From: Aquimarina amphilecti
GTDB lineage: Bacteria; Bacteroidota; Bacteroidia; Flavobacteriales; Flavobacteriaceae
Assembly: GCF_900109375.1 (NCBI RefSeq)
Contig: NZ_FOAB01000004.1
Coordinates: 62,001-126,000 of the forward strand
Direction of reading: 5' to 3'
DNA length: 64,000 bases
The notes below the pieces were generated by a model. It saw nothing but the letters and a program-made list of their open reading frames with translations, ran no database searches and was not told the origin of the DNA. Position 1 is the stretch's first letter. Each line of letters starts with the position of its first letter. Below, one piece after another: positions 43,055 to 51,747 of this stretch. The translations under genes and the position numbers were made by a program.

Positions 43055-43146
43055 TGTCATTAAAATTGACATTTTGTCACTTATTTATCATACAACACTG
43101 TCAAAATGTCTTTAAATTGACAATGGAATTCAAATTGCTATATACT
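43055..43146 (+). promoter_or_regulatory. hsp20 control region: repeated TGACA/TGTCA sites and sigma70-like promoter
   Basis: Five TGTCA/TGACA half-sites (43055, 43067, 43075, 43099, 43118) and a sixth near match (43107) lie within 70 bp. Two of them form the palindrome TGACATTTTGTCA. TTGACA (43117-43122), an 18-bp spacer and TATACT (43141-43146) match the E. coli-type sigma70 consensus, not the usual Bacteroidota form. The predicted start is about 35 bp before the ATG. A stress regulator operator is inferred. Confidence 0.55.
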
Positions 43147-43187
43147 CATTGAATTTAAATCTAGAATAACTTTAAAAATATAATACA

Positions 43188-43619
43188 ATGAGTTTAATTA
43201 AAAGAACAGACAGATTGCCACTTATTTTTGATGATATCTTTAACACAGACTGGTTTGGTGGAATTACTAATGAACATAAAATTGGTTTTAATACTCCAGC
43301 AGTAAACGTAAAAGAAAGTGATAATGATTTTATTATCGAATTGGCAGCACCTGGATTAGCAAAAGAAGATTTTAATATAGAGTTGGATAATGATGTGCTA
43401 ACCATTTCTTCTGAAGCTAAAAATGAGTCAAAGGAAGAAAAAGATAATTATACAAGAAAAGAATTTAGTTATAATACGTTTAAGCGTTCATTTAACCTAC
43501 CAGATGCTGTAAGCATAACAGATATCTTAGCTTCTTACGATAATGGAGTGTTATTAGTAAAACTTCCTAAAAAAGAAGAAGCGAAGGTACAACCTAAAAG
43601 ATCAATAGAAATTTCATAA
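43188..43619 (+). CDS. Small heat-shock protein, Hsp20/alpha-crystallin family
   Basis: A 143-aa chaperone. The alpha-crystallin domain (about 38-135) has PAVNVKESDNDFIIELAAPGLAKEDFNIELDNDVL-type strands and ends in the conserved NGVLLVKLPK. The tail SIEIS carries the I-x-I oligomerisation motif. It holds unfolding proteins during heat or oxidative stress. It has a single-gene transcript with an unusual promoter and a strong terminator. Confidence 0.95.
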   Translation: MSLIKRTDRLPLIFDDIFNTDWFGGITNEHKIGFNTPAVNVKESDNDFIIELAAPGLAKEDFNIELDNDVLTISSEAKNESKEEKDNYTRKEFSYNTFKRSFNLPDAVSITDILASYDNGVLLVKLPKKEEAKVQPKRSIEIS

Positions 43620-43658
43620 GTTGTTTTTTGAGATTTGAGTTAGTTAGTTAATGTTACG

Positions 43659-43687
43659 AAAACGCCCTTTTATTAAGGGCGTTTTTT
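43659..43687 (+). terminator. Terminator of hsp20
   Basis: An 11-bp perfect stem AAAACGCCCTT / AAGGGCGTTTT with a 5-nt loop and a T6 run. Confidence 0.88.
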
Positions 43688-43792
43688 ATGTTTTAAAGGA
43701 AATATTAAACAACTAAATTTTGTTGATATTTTAATAAAAGAGGGTAATTTGAAAAAATATTCGTATCATTGTGATATCAAAATGATATTATT

Positions 43793-44647
43793 ATGAAACA
43801 TGAAAAAAATATTAAAGCGGCTAATGGTTATGTGATGTTGATGGTATTACTATTGTTAATAGTAGGTGTGATAACAGGTATGGTAATAACGGAGAACCCT
43901 TTATTTTTAATTTTAATACTACCTATAATTTTAGTGATCAAGGGATTCTTCATCGTAAATCCAAATAGTTCTAAAGTGATGGTTCTTTTTGGAGCTTATA
44001 AAGGAACCGTAAAAGAAAACGGCTTTTTATGGGCTAACCCTTTTTATTCTAAACAAAGAATTTCATTAAGAGCAAGGAATTTTTATAGTGAGCGAGTAAA
44101 AGTTAATGATAAAATAGGTAATCCGATTTTGATTAATGTAATTTTGGTTTGGAAAGTAAGTGATACGTATAAGGCAGCTTTTGATGTTGATCATTATGAG
44201 GATTTTGTGAGAGTGCAAACAGATGCTGCAGTAAGAAAATTGGCTGGTTCATATCCTTACGATAATTTTGCAGAAGGACAGTTAGAAGTAACTTTGTTAT
44301 CTGGTATGGATGAAGTCAATGAAGCATTAGAAAATGAAATTACGGAACGTTTGGCTATTGCTGGAATAGAGGTTATGGAGGCTCGCATAGGATATTTGGC
44401 GTATGCGCCGGAGATAGCTAGTTCCATGTTAAAAAGGCAACAAGCAGTAGCGATAGTAGCTGCGCGTAAGAAAATAGTAGAAGGAGCAGTTGGAATGGTA
44501 GAAGATGCTTTGATGAAATTATCAGAAGATAAGATAATCGATTTCGATGAAGATAAAAAAGCTTCTATGGTTAGTAATTTAATGGTAGTTTTGTGTGGTG
44601 ATAAGGAGGCAACTCCTGTTATTAATACAGGAACATTACATTCTTAA
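43793..44647 (+). CDS. SPFH/Band 7 membrane protein
   Basis: A 284-aa protein with two N-terminal membrane helices (about 12-32 and 36-52), then an SPFH domain: VNPNSSKVMVLFGAYKGTVKENGFLWANPF, NPILINVILVWKV, FVRVQTDAAVRKLAG. The C-terminal helix (about 215-265) forms the usual coiled coil. Such proteins organise membrane microdomains. It is followed 3 bp later by a ribbon-helix-helix gene, an arrangement I recall from other Bacteroidota. Confidence 0.92.
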   Translation: MKHEKNIKAANGYVMLMVLLLLIVGVITGMVITENPLFLILILPIILVIKGFFIVNPNSSKVMVLFGAYKGTVKENGFLWANPFYSKQRISLRARNFYSERVKVNDKIGNPILINVILVWKVSDTYKAAFDVDHYEDFVRVQTDAAVRKLAGSYPYDNFAEGQLEVTLLSGMDEVNEALENEITERLAIAGIEVMEARIGYLAYAPEIASSMLKRQQAVAIVAARKKIVEGAVGMVEDALMKLSEDKIIDFDEDKKASMVSNLMVVLCGDKEATPVINTGTLHS

Positions 44648-44650
44648 TTT

Positions 44651-44833
44651 ATGAGTAAGAAAAAATCATTTGTCCTTAGGATATCCCCAGAAACTTTTAA
44701 GTTAATAGAAAAATGGGCAGATGATGAGTTTCGTAGTGTTAACGGCCAGTTAGAATGGATGATTTATAAAAGCCTTAAAGATGCTAAGAGATTAAAACCG
44801 GCAAAAAAGAACGAAGATCCAGAAAAAAAATAG
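44651..44833 (+). CDS. Arc-like ribbon-helix-helix protein
   Basis: A 60-aa basic protein: KKSFVLRISPETFKLIEKWADDEFRSVNGQLEWMIYKSL is a complete RHH unit (strand, two helices) of the Arc/CopG type, with a Lys-rich tail. It would dimerise and bind operator DNA. It is co-transcribed with the SPFH gene (3 bp gap), and no toxin gene is adjacent, so a toxin-antitoxin role is unlikely. Confidence 0.85.
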   Translation: MSKKKSFVLRISPETFKLIEKWADDEFRSVNGQLEWMIYKSLKDAKRLKPAKKNEDPEKK

Positions 44834-44840
44834 AAAATAT

Positions 44841-44883
44841 AAACGATTGTTTTTAAAGGATAGAACTTGAGAAACAATCGTTT
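44841..44883. terminator. Bidirectional hairpin between RHH and secreted-protein genes
   Basis: A perfect 12-bp inverted repeat AAACGATTGTTT / AAACAATCGTTT with a 19-nt loop between convergent genes. Confidence 0.65.
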
Positions 44884-44889
44884 AAAAAG

Positions 44890-45360
44890 TTATAATGTGT
44901 TACCGTAATAACAATCTTTAGAAAGTGCTTTGGAATAGCTGGTTTTACTTTCTAAATCCATGATAAGATATGTTTCTTTTTTTAACTTAATCTCTATCCT
45001 GTTGTACTTCCAGTAAACTTTAATATCATTGGACTTAAGGTTTTTAATGTAGCTGTATTTATTGGCATAAGTCGTTGTTAGGGGAGGTGCATTTCCATTT
45101 TTGGTAGCTTCTTTAGGACTCATAGTTATGGACTCTGGATCAACTACAGAACAAAGAAATCCATCAAAGTCAATTCCTTGTTTATCAGGATTTAATACAT
45201 ATACCCAGATGGAGTATTCGTCTTCTTCTATCATTAATGTTCTTCCTGATATGGGGTCTGTAGAAGTTATGAAAATACCATCAGTATTATTTTCTGATCT
45301 AGTTTTTATAGTGCCTAAGGCAAAAACACTTGTAAATATTGATAATAAAATTAGTTTCAT
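44890..45360 (-). CDS. Secreted protein of unknown function
   Basis: A 156-aa protein with a signal peptide (hydrophobic LILLSIFTSVFALG). The mature part is beta-rich with alternating hydrophobics (YSIWVYVLN, IDFDGFLCSVVDP, KVYWKYNRIEIKLKK) and two Cys. I recognise no family. A 269-bp spacer with no visible gene separates it from the reductase gene. Confidence 0.65.
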   Translation of the reverse strand: MKLILLSIFTSVFALGTIKTRSENNTDGIFITSTDPISGRTLMIEEDEYSIWVYVLNPDKQGIDFDGFLCSVVDPESITMSPKEATKNGNAPPLTTTYANKYSYIKNLKSNDIKVYWKYNRIEIKLKKETYLIMDLESKTSYSKALSKDCYYGNTL

Positions 45361-45629
45361 TTGGGGCGTATTTTATAATATTAATAAGTATTACAAGCAT
45401 TATACTTGTGCTACTCCTTTTAAGCCCTAATAAAATAATGTGAATCTAAATCCGATAAAAGTTATGATTCGGATGATTTGTGAGAATTACGAATTTAAGA
45501 AATTAATTGTTAAGTTGTATGTATTTTAGATTGTAAATTTGTGAGATTTCCCCGTTGTGCAATGAAGGAAAAATCTTATAAACTCCTTGTCTTTAAATGT
45601 AATAGATTAAAATTGTTGTAACTGAACAA

Positions 45630-46655
45630 TTAAACTAAACTTAATTTTATAGCACTTTCCGCACAAGCAAGAATGGCATCTTTAACAGGAATTGGTTTCC
45701 AGTCTAAAAGTTTTATGGCTTTATTGTTATTTACTTTCCGCTCAGTACCTAAGTCAATTAGGATTGGTTTAATTGTTTTGTCAATATTAGAAAATAAACG
45801 TACCGCAAAATCTGGTAAAATAAATTTAGGAACTTTTTTGTTGGGATAGTTCTCCCTTAGTATATCCGCAACTTCTTTAAAAGTTACATAGCCGGCAGAA
45901 CAAACAAACCTTTCGCCAGCAGCTTCTGGAGCTTCTAATGCTCGTATATGTAGATCGGCTACGGATCTAACATCAACCATATCAAAACCAATTTTTGGAA
46001 TTGCTGGAGAACTACCATCCATTGCTTTAATAACGATGTTGGCAGAAGTTCCAAAATCTTTTTCTAAAATAGGACCTAAAATTGCTCCTGGACAAACAGT
46101 CGTTAACTCTAATCCACTCGCATCAGTTTTGATAAAATCCCAAGCCGCTTGTTCTGCAATTGTTTTGCTTCTGAAATATGGAGTAGAATCCAATTTGTTG
46201 GAAACATCTGTCCAATTATTTTCATCAAAAATACTTTTTCGATTTGATTTATCTTTCCCATAAATAATGGCTCCAGATGAAGAGGTGAGAACCACTCTTC
46301 TTAGTCCATGCATGGAAGCAGCTTTTAGAATATGTAACGTTCCAGATTTTGCTGGTATGATAAGATCATTTTCATTTTTTGGTAACTCTCTTGGGAATGG
46401 AGAAGCAATATGTATTACATCCTGAACTTCACTGATTAGATCATGCCATATATTTTTATCCAATAAATTTGCCTCTGCAAAATGTAGCTTATCTATATTC
46501 GATGTGTTTTTAGCAATAATATCTTTAATTTCTTTGGCTCTAGCCATGTTCCTCAAAGTACCAATAACCTCATATCCTTTATTTAACAATTGGATTGCTG
46601 TGTGCGAACCTAAGAAACCTGTAATTCCCGTTAATAATACCTTTTTGTTGTTCAT
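45630..46655 (-). CDS. NAD(P)-dependent extended SDR (dihydroflavonol-reductase-like)
   Basis: A 341-aa Rossmann enzyme. The cofactor loop GITGFLGSHTAIQLL is at the N-terminus, VIHIASPFP marks the active-site region, LTSSSGAIIYG follows, and the catalytic Y-x-x-x-K is YFRSK. Relatives reduce aldehydes or ketones such as dihydroflavonols and cinnamoyl derivatives. The gene lies 22 bp past the stop of the response-regulator gene on the same strand and may be co-transcribed with the two-component pair. Confidence 0.9.
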   Translation of the reverse strand: MNNKKVLLTGITGFLGSHTAIQLLNKGYEVIGTLRNMARAKEIKDIIAKNTSNIDKLHFAEANLLDKNIWHDLISEVQDVIHIASPFPRELPKNENDLIIPAKSGTLHILKAASMHGLRRVVLTSSSGAIIYGKDKSNRKSIFDENNWTDVSNKLDSTPYFRSKTIAEQAAWDFIKTDASGLELTTVCPGAILGPILEKDFGTSANIVIKAMDGSSPAIPKIGFDMVDVRSVADLHIRALEAPEAAGERFVCSAGYVTFKEVADILRENYPNKKVPKFILPDFAVRLFSNIDKTIKPILIDLGTERKVNNNKAIKLLDWKPIPVKDAILACAESAIKLSLV

Positions 46656-46677
46656 ACTTGGAATGATGTTTTTGAAA

Positions 46678-47436
46678 TTATAGATCTAACCATTTTTTGA
46701 AATTAGAAGTTCTTTCTCTAGAAACAATAATTTGTTCTTCTTCTTGAGGTTTTAATTTTAGCAATAATCTGCTATTGAAATAACTGTGAATTTCTATAAC
46801 TGATTTTACTGATATCATGAATTTTCTATTAATCCTAAAAAAGTGAACTGGATCCAGAATCTCTTCTAATTGGTCAATTGAATACTCAATGGGATATTGT
46901 TGGCCATTATGAGAATGCAAAAATATGAGCCCTTCATTAGACTTAAAATATGCGATATCTTCTACACTAAAAGTATTAAACTGATTCCCAACTTTAATCA
47001 TGAATCGTTTCTTATACTCTTTATTAAATAGCTTTTTAATTTTCTCTAATTTTCGGTCATCAAAAATAGTATCAGTATTAGATTGTGCTTTTCGGTACTT
47101 ATTTAATGCAATATTAAGATCATTTTTATCTATCGGTTTTAATAGATAATCCAATCCGTTATATTTAAAACCTCTAATGGCGTATTCGTTATAAGCAGTA
47201 GTAAAAATAACTGGAGGATGGTCTTCCAACATATCTAAAATATCAAATCCATATCCGTCATTTAATTGGATATCTAGAAATATTAGATCTGGTTTAGGAT
47301 TATTGTCAAACCATTGACGTCCATTTTCTACGGATGTAATCTGTCCAGTAATATTTATTTCTGGAGCTAGTTCTTCTATTAAAGACGCCAGTCGTTTAGA
47401 GGCAAAGTTTTCATCTTCTACAATTACTGCTGTCAT
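46678..47436 (-). CDS. LytTR-family response regulator
   Basis: A 252-aa protein. The receiver domain (1-115) has the acidic pocket EDE, phosphoacceptor Asp55 (LIFLDIQLNDGYG), TTAYNEYA and the KPID Lys. A LytTR DNA-binding domain (about 145-250) follows (VGNQFNTFSVEDIAYFKSNEG, FFRINRKFMI). It starts 1 bp after the histidine kinase stop, forming a LytS/LytR-type pair. Candidate LytTR sites lie in the spacer before the TonB receptor. Confidence 0.95.
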   Translation of the reverse strand: MTAVIVEDENFASKRLASLIEELAPEINITGQITSVENGRQWFDNNPKPDLIFLDIQLNDGYGFDILDMLEDHPPVIFTTAYNEYAIRGFKYNGLDYLLKPIDKNDLNIALNKYRKAQSNTDTIFDDRKLEKIKKLFNKEYKKRFMIKVGNQFNTFSVEDIAYFKSNEGLIFLHSHNGQQYPIEYSIDQLEEILDPVHFFRINRKFMISVKSVIEIHSYFNSRLLLKLKPQEEEQIIVSRERTSNFKKWLDL

Positions 47437-47437
47437 C

Positions 47438-48520
47438 TTAGGATACTTTTATAATGGAAACATCTTTGATATTTTTAGGAAGTAACGGAATGTTAACCTT
47501 AAAGTATCCATTTTGGGTTTCAATAATTACTTTTTGATTAGTATAAAAGGAATATCTTTTTTCTATATTTTTCAGTCCAAGTTTTGTGGATTCCTCTTTT
47601 TGTTTTCTTACATGTAGGTTGTTCTGCACTACCAAACTATTTTCTTTAATTGAGATTATAGAAATCTCTAATGGTTTTTCTTTAGAATAATAATTGTGTT
47701 TTAACGCATTCTCTACTAGCATTTGTAAGGAAAGGGTAGGGATTACAAAATCTTTTGGATTTACGGAGATATGTGTTATAATACTTAATGCTCCTTGATG
47801 TCTAACATTCATCATAAAAATGAAAGAATCTAAAAAACTAAGTTCCTTCTCTAAACTTACCAAATCTTCCTCGCGATTATCTAAGATATATCGATAACAC
47901 GTAGCTAGCCTTGAAACAAAATCTGAAGCTAGATCTCTGTCTTCATACATTAATGAAGTTAATGTATTTAAACTATTAAATAAGAAATGCGGGCTGATTT
48001 GATTTTTAAGTGATTTGTACTTAGATGTCATGATTTCTTTTTGTAAATCATTCATCTTATTCTCCATTTCTTTTTTCTGTTGTAAAGAATGGTAGAATAA
48101 ATTAAAGATGATTAAGGCAAAACCTAGAATAGCAGCTCTAAAAAAATCAATTCTAAATCGTAACCATGGATCGTCTGCATCTATTTGGCAAATTTGATCA
48201 AATTGAAAAATGGCTAAATAGTAAACCAAAGCAGAAACAGGAAGACAAATGGCTAAATTGATAAGCAATATTTGCAACCCTTTTGTTAGATCAAGACCAC
48301 CGCCATTATTAGATTGTTGTCGCTTAACTAACCAATCATTACTTTCCCAAGCCAGCATAAATAAGAAAAAAGCACTAGAGTAATAAAAAAGAGCCGGTGC
48401 ATCAAAAATGGAATCCTTTTCTTCGTGAACCAGTGTTAGTTTTATTAGGAAATAAACCACATTAATAATAATGATTCTTATTCCTAATTTCTTTATGGTA
48501 GCTTTTTTTAGCATATACAA
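47438..48520 (-). CDS. LytS/YehU-type sensor histidine kinase
   Basis: A 360-aa membrane kinase with four N-terminal helices (about 10-150), a short coiled coil, and the His-kinase core: QISPHFLFNSLNTLTSLMYED holds the phosphorylated His (about 175), LQMLVENALKHNYY is the N box, and TKLGLKNIEKRYSFY the C-terminal box. It phosphorylates the adjacent LytTR regulator. The signal is probably sensed within the membrane, as no periplasmic domain is visible. Confidence 0.95.
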   Translation of the reverse strand: MYMLKKATIKKLGIRIIIINVVYFLIKLTLVHEEKDSIFDAPALFYYSSAFFLFMLAWESNDWLVKRQQSNNGGGLDLTKGLQILLINLAICLPVSALVYYLAIFQFDQICQIDADDPWLRFRIDFFRAAILGFALIIFNLFYHSLQQKKEMENKMNDLQKEIMTSKYKSLKNQISPHFLFNSLNTLTSLMYEDRDLASDFVSRLATCYRYILDNREEDLVSLEKELSFLDSFIFMMNVRHQGALSIITHISVNPKDFVIPTLSLQMLVENALKHNYYSKEKPLEISIISIKENSLVVQNNLHVRKQKEESTKLGLKNIEKRYSFYTNQKVIIETQNGYFKVNIPLLPKNIKDVSIIKVS

Positions 48521-48575
48521 TTGAATAGTACTGTTAAAGATACATAACTACTGATCAATTTATGGATCACTTTAG

Positions 48576-48683
48576 ATTGAACTGTCAAAATAAGTGTTGA
48601 ATTGTTGTAAAACTTATTTAGTTTGAGAATGTACTCTAATCTGCTATTAAAAAAGACTCAATTAAATTTTTAGACAGTTCAAT
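48576..48683. promoter_or_regulatory. Inverted LytTR-like sites between kinase and receptor genes
   Basis: GACAGTTCAAT at 48673-48683 and its exact complement ATTGAACTGTC at 48576-48586 form an 11-bp dyad spaced by 86 bp. The ACAGTTCAA core fits the LytTR consensus (ACAGTTnAG type) at all but the last position. Control of both divergent units by the encoded LytTR regulator is inferred. Confidence 0.5.
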
Positions 48684-48738
48684 TGGTAAATTAACAACTC
48701 TACTATTTTGATTTGATAGATTAATATCTAGTTGGCAG

Positions 48739-48756
48739 ATTTGATTAAAATCAAAT
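48739..48756. promoter_or_regulatory. FNR/CRP-type palindrome before the receptor gene
   Basis: ATTTGATTAAAATCAAAT is an 8-2-8 perfect palindrome containing TTGATnnnnATCAA, the FNR consensus, ending 5 bp before the receptor ATG. Position so close to the start would suit repression. Confidence 0.4.
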
Positions 48757-48761
48757 AGGTT

Positions 48762-51146
48762 ATGAAAAAATATGCTTTATTATTTGCTCTTTTATGTATT
48801 GCTATGGGAAACTCCCAAACAGGTGTTATAAAAGGAATTGTGATTGATAAACAATCAGAAACTCCCTTAGTTGGTGCTACAGTAGAATTATTAAATGCGA
48901 ATGAAACTAATGGTGTGATTACAGATCTTGATGGATATTTTACGTTAGATAAAGTTCCATTAGGAAGACAAGTAATTAGAGTCAGTTACATTGGTTTTGA
49001 GTCTATAACGTTGCCAAATGTGGTTGTTACGTCTGGGAAAGATGCTGTGGTTAATGTGGCTTTGATAGAAGCTTTTGATCGATTAGATGAAGTCATTATA
49101 ACTTCGGATACGAATAAAGCAAGATCTATAAATAAGTTAACATCAGTCTCTGCAAGACAATTTAGTTTAGAAGAAGTAACTCGTTTTTCTGGGGGTAGGA
49201 GTGATGTAGGAAGATTAGCAGCTAATTTTGCTGGAGTTTCGGCTCCCGACGATAGTAGAAATGATGTAGTAATTCGTGGAAATTCTCCTACCGGATTACT
49301 TTGGAGATTAGAAGGTGTTCCCATTCCTAGTCCTAATCATTATAGTACATTGGGTACAACAGGAGGTCCTGTATCTGCATTAAACCCTAATTTATTAAAG
49401 AATTCAGATTTTATTACATCAGCTTTTCCTGCAGAATATGGTAATGCAATCGGAGGGGTTTTCGATCTGGGTTTTAGAAATGGAAATAAAGACGATTACG
49501 AATACACTGCTCAAGTAGGAATTTTTACTGGAATAGAAGCAATGGCAGAAGGTCCATTAGGAAAGAATAATGGTTCTTTTTTAGTAGCAGGAAGATATTC
49601 ACTTGTTGGTCTATTAGGAGTTGGAGCAGGAGGAACTTCTGCGGCTCCAAATTATAGCGATATTTCTTTTAATCTGGATTTCGGAAAAACTAAACTTGGT
49701 AATTTTTCTTTATTTGGTATTATAGGGGTTTCTGATATTGATTTCCTTGGAGATGATATCGATGAAGATGACTTGTTCGCTGCAGAGGATGAAAACACTT
49801 TTGTAGAATCTAGATTTGGAGTGATAGGATTAAAGCATAGAATTAACATTACAGATAAATCATATTTGAAAACGATTATCTCAGGATCATTTACGGGCAA
49901 CGATTTCTTAGTTGATCGTTTTGTTGATAAAGACACACAGCAAGAAAGGATCATACGATATACAGAAGCAGATAATACCGAAAACAGGTATACTTTTTCT
50001 ACTCTTTATAATGCTAAGCTTAGTAGCAGAAGTACTATAAGAACTGGAATTCTATTGGAAAATATAGGAGTGGCATCATTATTAAGTGATAGAACAGAAC
50101 AACCAGATTTAAATACTGATGGAGATCCTGATTTATTTACGTTTAGGGATATAGATGAAAATCTTACTATTATTCAGCCATATCTTCAGGGGCAATTTAG
50201 ATTAACCGAAAAATTGACTTTAAATGCTGGAATTCATGGTCAATATAGTTCACTTAATGATCAGTTTGTAATAGAACCTAGAGCAGGATTAAATTATAAA
50301 ATATCTCAAAACCATCGTCTCAGCTTTGGGTATGGTTTGCATCATCAACCTATTCCATTACCTCTGTTGTTCTTAAACGAAGAAGTAAATGGAGAGCTGC
50401 TACAAACTAATAAAAACTTAGATTTTGTAAGAAGTAATCATTATGTGCTAGGATATGATATAAAGTTAGGTGTTAGTTGGAGAGGAAAGGTAGAAATCTA
50501 TTATCAGGATATAGATAATGCTGCAGTAGAATCATTTCCATCTAGTTATTCATCATTAACAGAAGGAGCAGATTTTGGATTTGATAATGATCGTATTTCA
50601 TTACTTAATGAAGGGACTGGTTATAATCAAGGAATTGAGCTTACATTAGAAAGATTTTTTAGCAAAGGATATTATGGACTACTTACGACATCTTTGTTTG
50701 AGAGTAAATATGAAGGCAGTGATGGAATAGAGCGGAATACTCCATTTAATAATGGATATGTGATTAATTTATTGGCTGGGAAAGAATTCGCTATGGGTAA
50801 AACCAAAAAAGACGTATTGTTTTTCGATACTAGAGTAACCTTTTCTGGAGGAAGATATTATACACCTGTCGATTTAACAGCATCGCAAGCAGCTGGTTTT
50901 GAAGTGCTACTAGAAGATTTCGCTTTTAGTGAACAAAATGACGGATATTTTAGATGGGATGTTAAATTTGGATATAAAATTAATAGTAGCAAAAAGAAAA
51001 CCTCGCATCAATTTTATGTTGATTTACAGAATGTTACTGCTAATGAAAATCTTTTTGCGAGACGTTATAATCGATTAACCAATGATATTGATGAGGTAAA
51101 TCAGATAGGGTTTTTTCCTGATTTCGGGTATCGTTTTGAATTTTAA
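48762..51146 (+). CDS. TonB-dependent receptor with carboxypeptidase-like domain
   Basis: A 794-aa outer-membrane protein. Signal peptide, then a CarboxypepD-like domain (TGVIKGIVIDKQSETPLVGA, ITDLDGYFTLDKVPLG), a plug with NDVVIRGNSPTGLLWRLEGVPIPSPNHY and SAFPAEYGNAIGG, and a barrel ending in GYRFEF. This plug pattern is typical of flavobacterial receptors of unknown cargo, found near LytTR or hybrid sensors. It is divergent from the LytTR pair. Confidence 0.92.
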   Translation: MKKYALLFALLCIAMGNSQTGVIKGIVIDKQSETPLVGATVELLNANETNGVITDLDGYFTLDKVPLGRQVIRVSYIGFESITLPNVVVTSGKDAVVNVALIEAFDRLDEVIITSDTNKARSINKLTSVSARQFSLEEVTRFSGGRSDVGRLAANFAGVSAPDDSRNDVVIRGNSPTGLLWRLEGVPIPSPNHYSTLGTTGGPVSALNPNLLKNSDFITSAFPAEYGNAIGGVFDLGFRNGNKDDYEYTAQVGIFTGIEAMAEGPLGKNNGSFLVAGRYSLVGLLGVGAGGTSAAPNYSDISFNLDFGKTKLGNFSLFGIIGVSDIDFLGDDIDEDDLFAAEDENTFVESRFGVIGLKHRINITDKSYLKTIISGSFTGNDFLVDRFVDKDTQQERIIRYTEADNTENRYTFSTLYNAKLSSRSTIRTGILLENIGVASLLSDRTEQPDLNTDGDPDLFTFRDIDENLTIIQPYLQGQFRLTEKLTLNAGIHGQYSSLNDQFVIEPRAGLNYKISQNHRLSFGYGLHHQPIPLPLLFLNEEVNGELLQTNKNLDFVRSNHYVLGYDIKLGVSWRGKVEIYYQDIDNAAVESFPSSYSSLTEGADFGFDNDRISLLNEGTGYNQGIELTLERFFSKGYYGLLTTSLFESKYEGSDGIERNTPFNNGYVINLLAGKEFAMGKTKKDVLFFDTRVTFSGGRYYTPVDLTASQAAGFEVLLEDFAFSEQNDGYFRWDVKFGYKINSSKKKTSHQFYVDLQNVTANENLFARRYNRLTNDIDEVNQIGFFPDFGYRFEF

Positions 51147-51170
51147 CATAAAAAAATCAAAGTAGACACA

Positions 51171-51264
51171 ATGCAGAGACCTTTATTAACGTTGTTTATT
51201 ATTTGGAACTTGGCTTTCTGGGGGGTATGGACAAGGAGATAGTAATGATGTTAAGAAAGGTCCT
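51171..51264 (+). pseudogene. Out-of-frame signal-peptide segment of the DUF1569 gene
   Basis: From ATG 51171 the frame encodes a convincing signal sequence (MQRPLLTLFIIWNLAFWG) but stops at 51242 in the +0 frame. At the G6 run (51220-51225) a single-base change would join it to YGQGDSNDVKKGP, which runs directly into the DUF1569 frame. The gene is therefore either frameshifted, phase-variable at the G run, or affected by a sequencing error. Confidence 0.6.
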
Positions 51265-51717
51265 ATGGATAGCCAGTTATACGATATCGCATATTTGATT
51301 CAGTTTAGAGATAGTCTAAATGCTAATGTTTCTAAATCGCCAGTCGCGTGGCATTTGGATCATACTCTTAAGGTGGTTAACAGAATTCATAATATACTGC
51401 GAAGTTCTGATCCTACTGTATACGAAAAGCGTTTTAGTCTCGCACGCGCCTTTTCATTTACTTTTGGATATATTCCAAGAGGAAGGGCAAAGTCTCCTGC
51501 AGCTGTTTTACCTCCAAAAGAAATAAAAACAGAAGATATATTATCTCAATTAGAAGAAGCTAGAGAGAACTTGTCGGATCTAGAAAAGTTAGATCAAAAT
51601 GTCAATTTTGTCCATCCTGTTTTTGGTCAGTTAAACAAAAAACAAACAAAACGTTTCTTGAAGATACATACCAAACATCATCTAAAAATTATACGTGATA
51701 TTTTGGGTAAGGTATAA
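51265..51717 (+). CDS. DUF1569 family protein (start disrupted by frameshift)
   Basis: A 150-aa frame from the first in-frame ATG. It matches DUF1569, a DinB-like helical family: YDIAYLIQFRDSLNANV, SPVAWHLDHTLKVVNRIHN with His ligands, and HPVFGQLNKKQTKRFLKIHTKHHLKII. An upstream signal peptide is out of frame because of a G6 run, so the native product is probably about 180 aa and exported. It follows the TonB receptor by 118 bp. Confidence 0.75.
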   Translation: MDSQLYDIAYLIQFRDSLNANVSKSPVAWHLDHTLKVVNRIHNILRSSDPTVYEKRFSLARAFSFTFGYIPRGRAKSPAAVLPPKEIKTEDILSQLEEARENLSDLEKLDQNVNFVHPVFGQLNKKQTKRFLKIHTKHHLKIIRDILGKV

Positions 51718-51747
51718 AAACAAATGATTGGTGATTTTTTAAGAAAA

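Noticed and set aside
44651..44833. RHH protein as antitoxin
   Set aside because: No toxin-sized gene is adjacent; the partner gene is an SPFH membrane protein.
45361..45629. Possible small gene in the 269-bp spacer
   Set aside because: Only very short frames with no leader, domain or promoter support.
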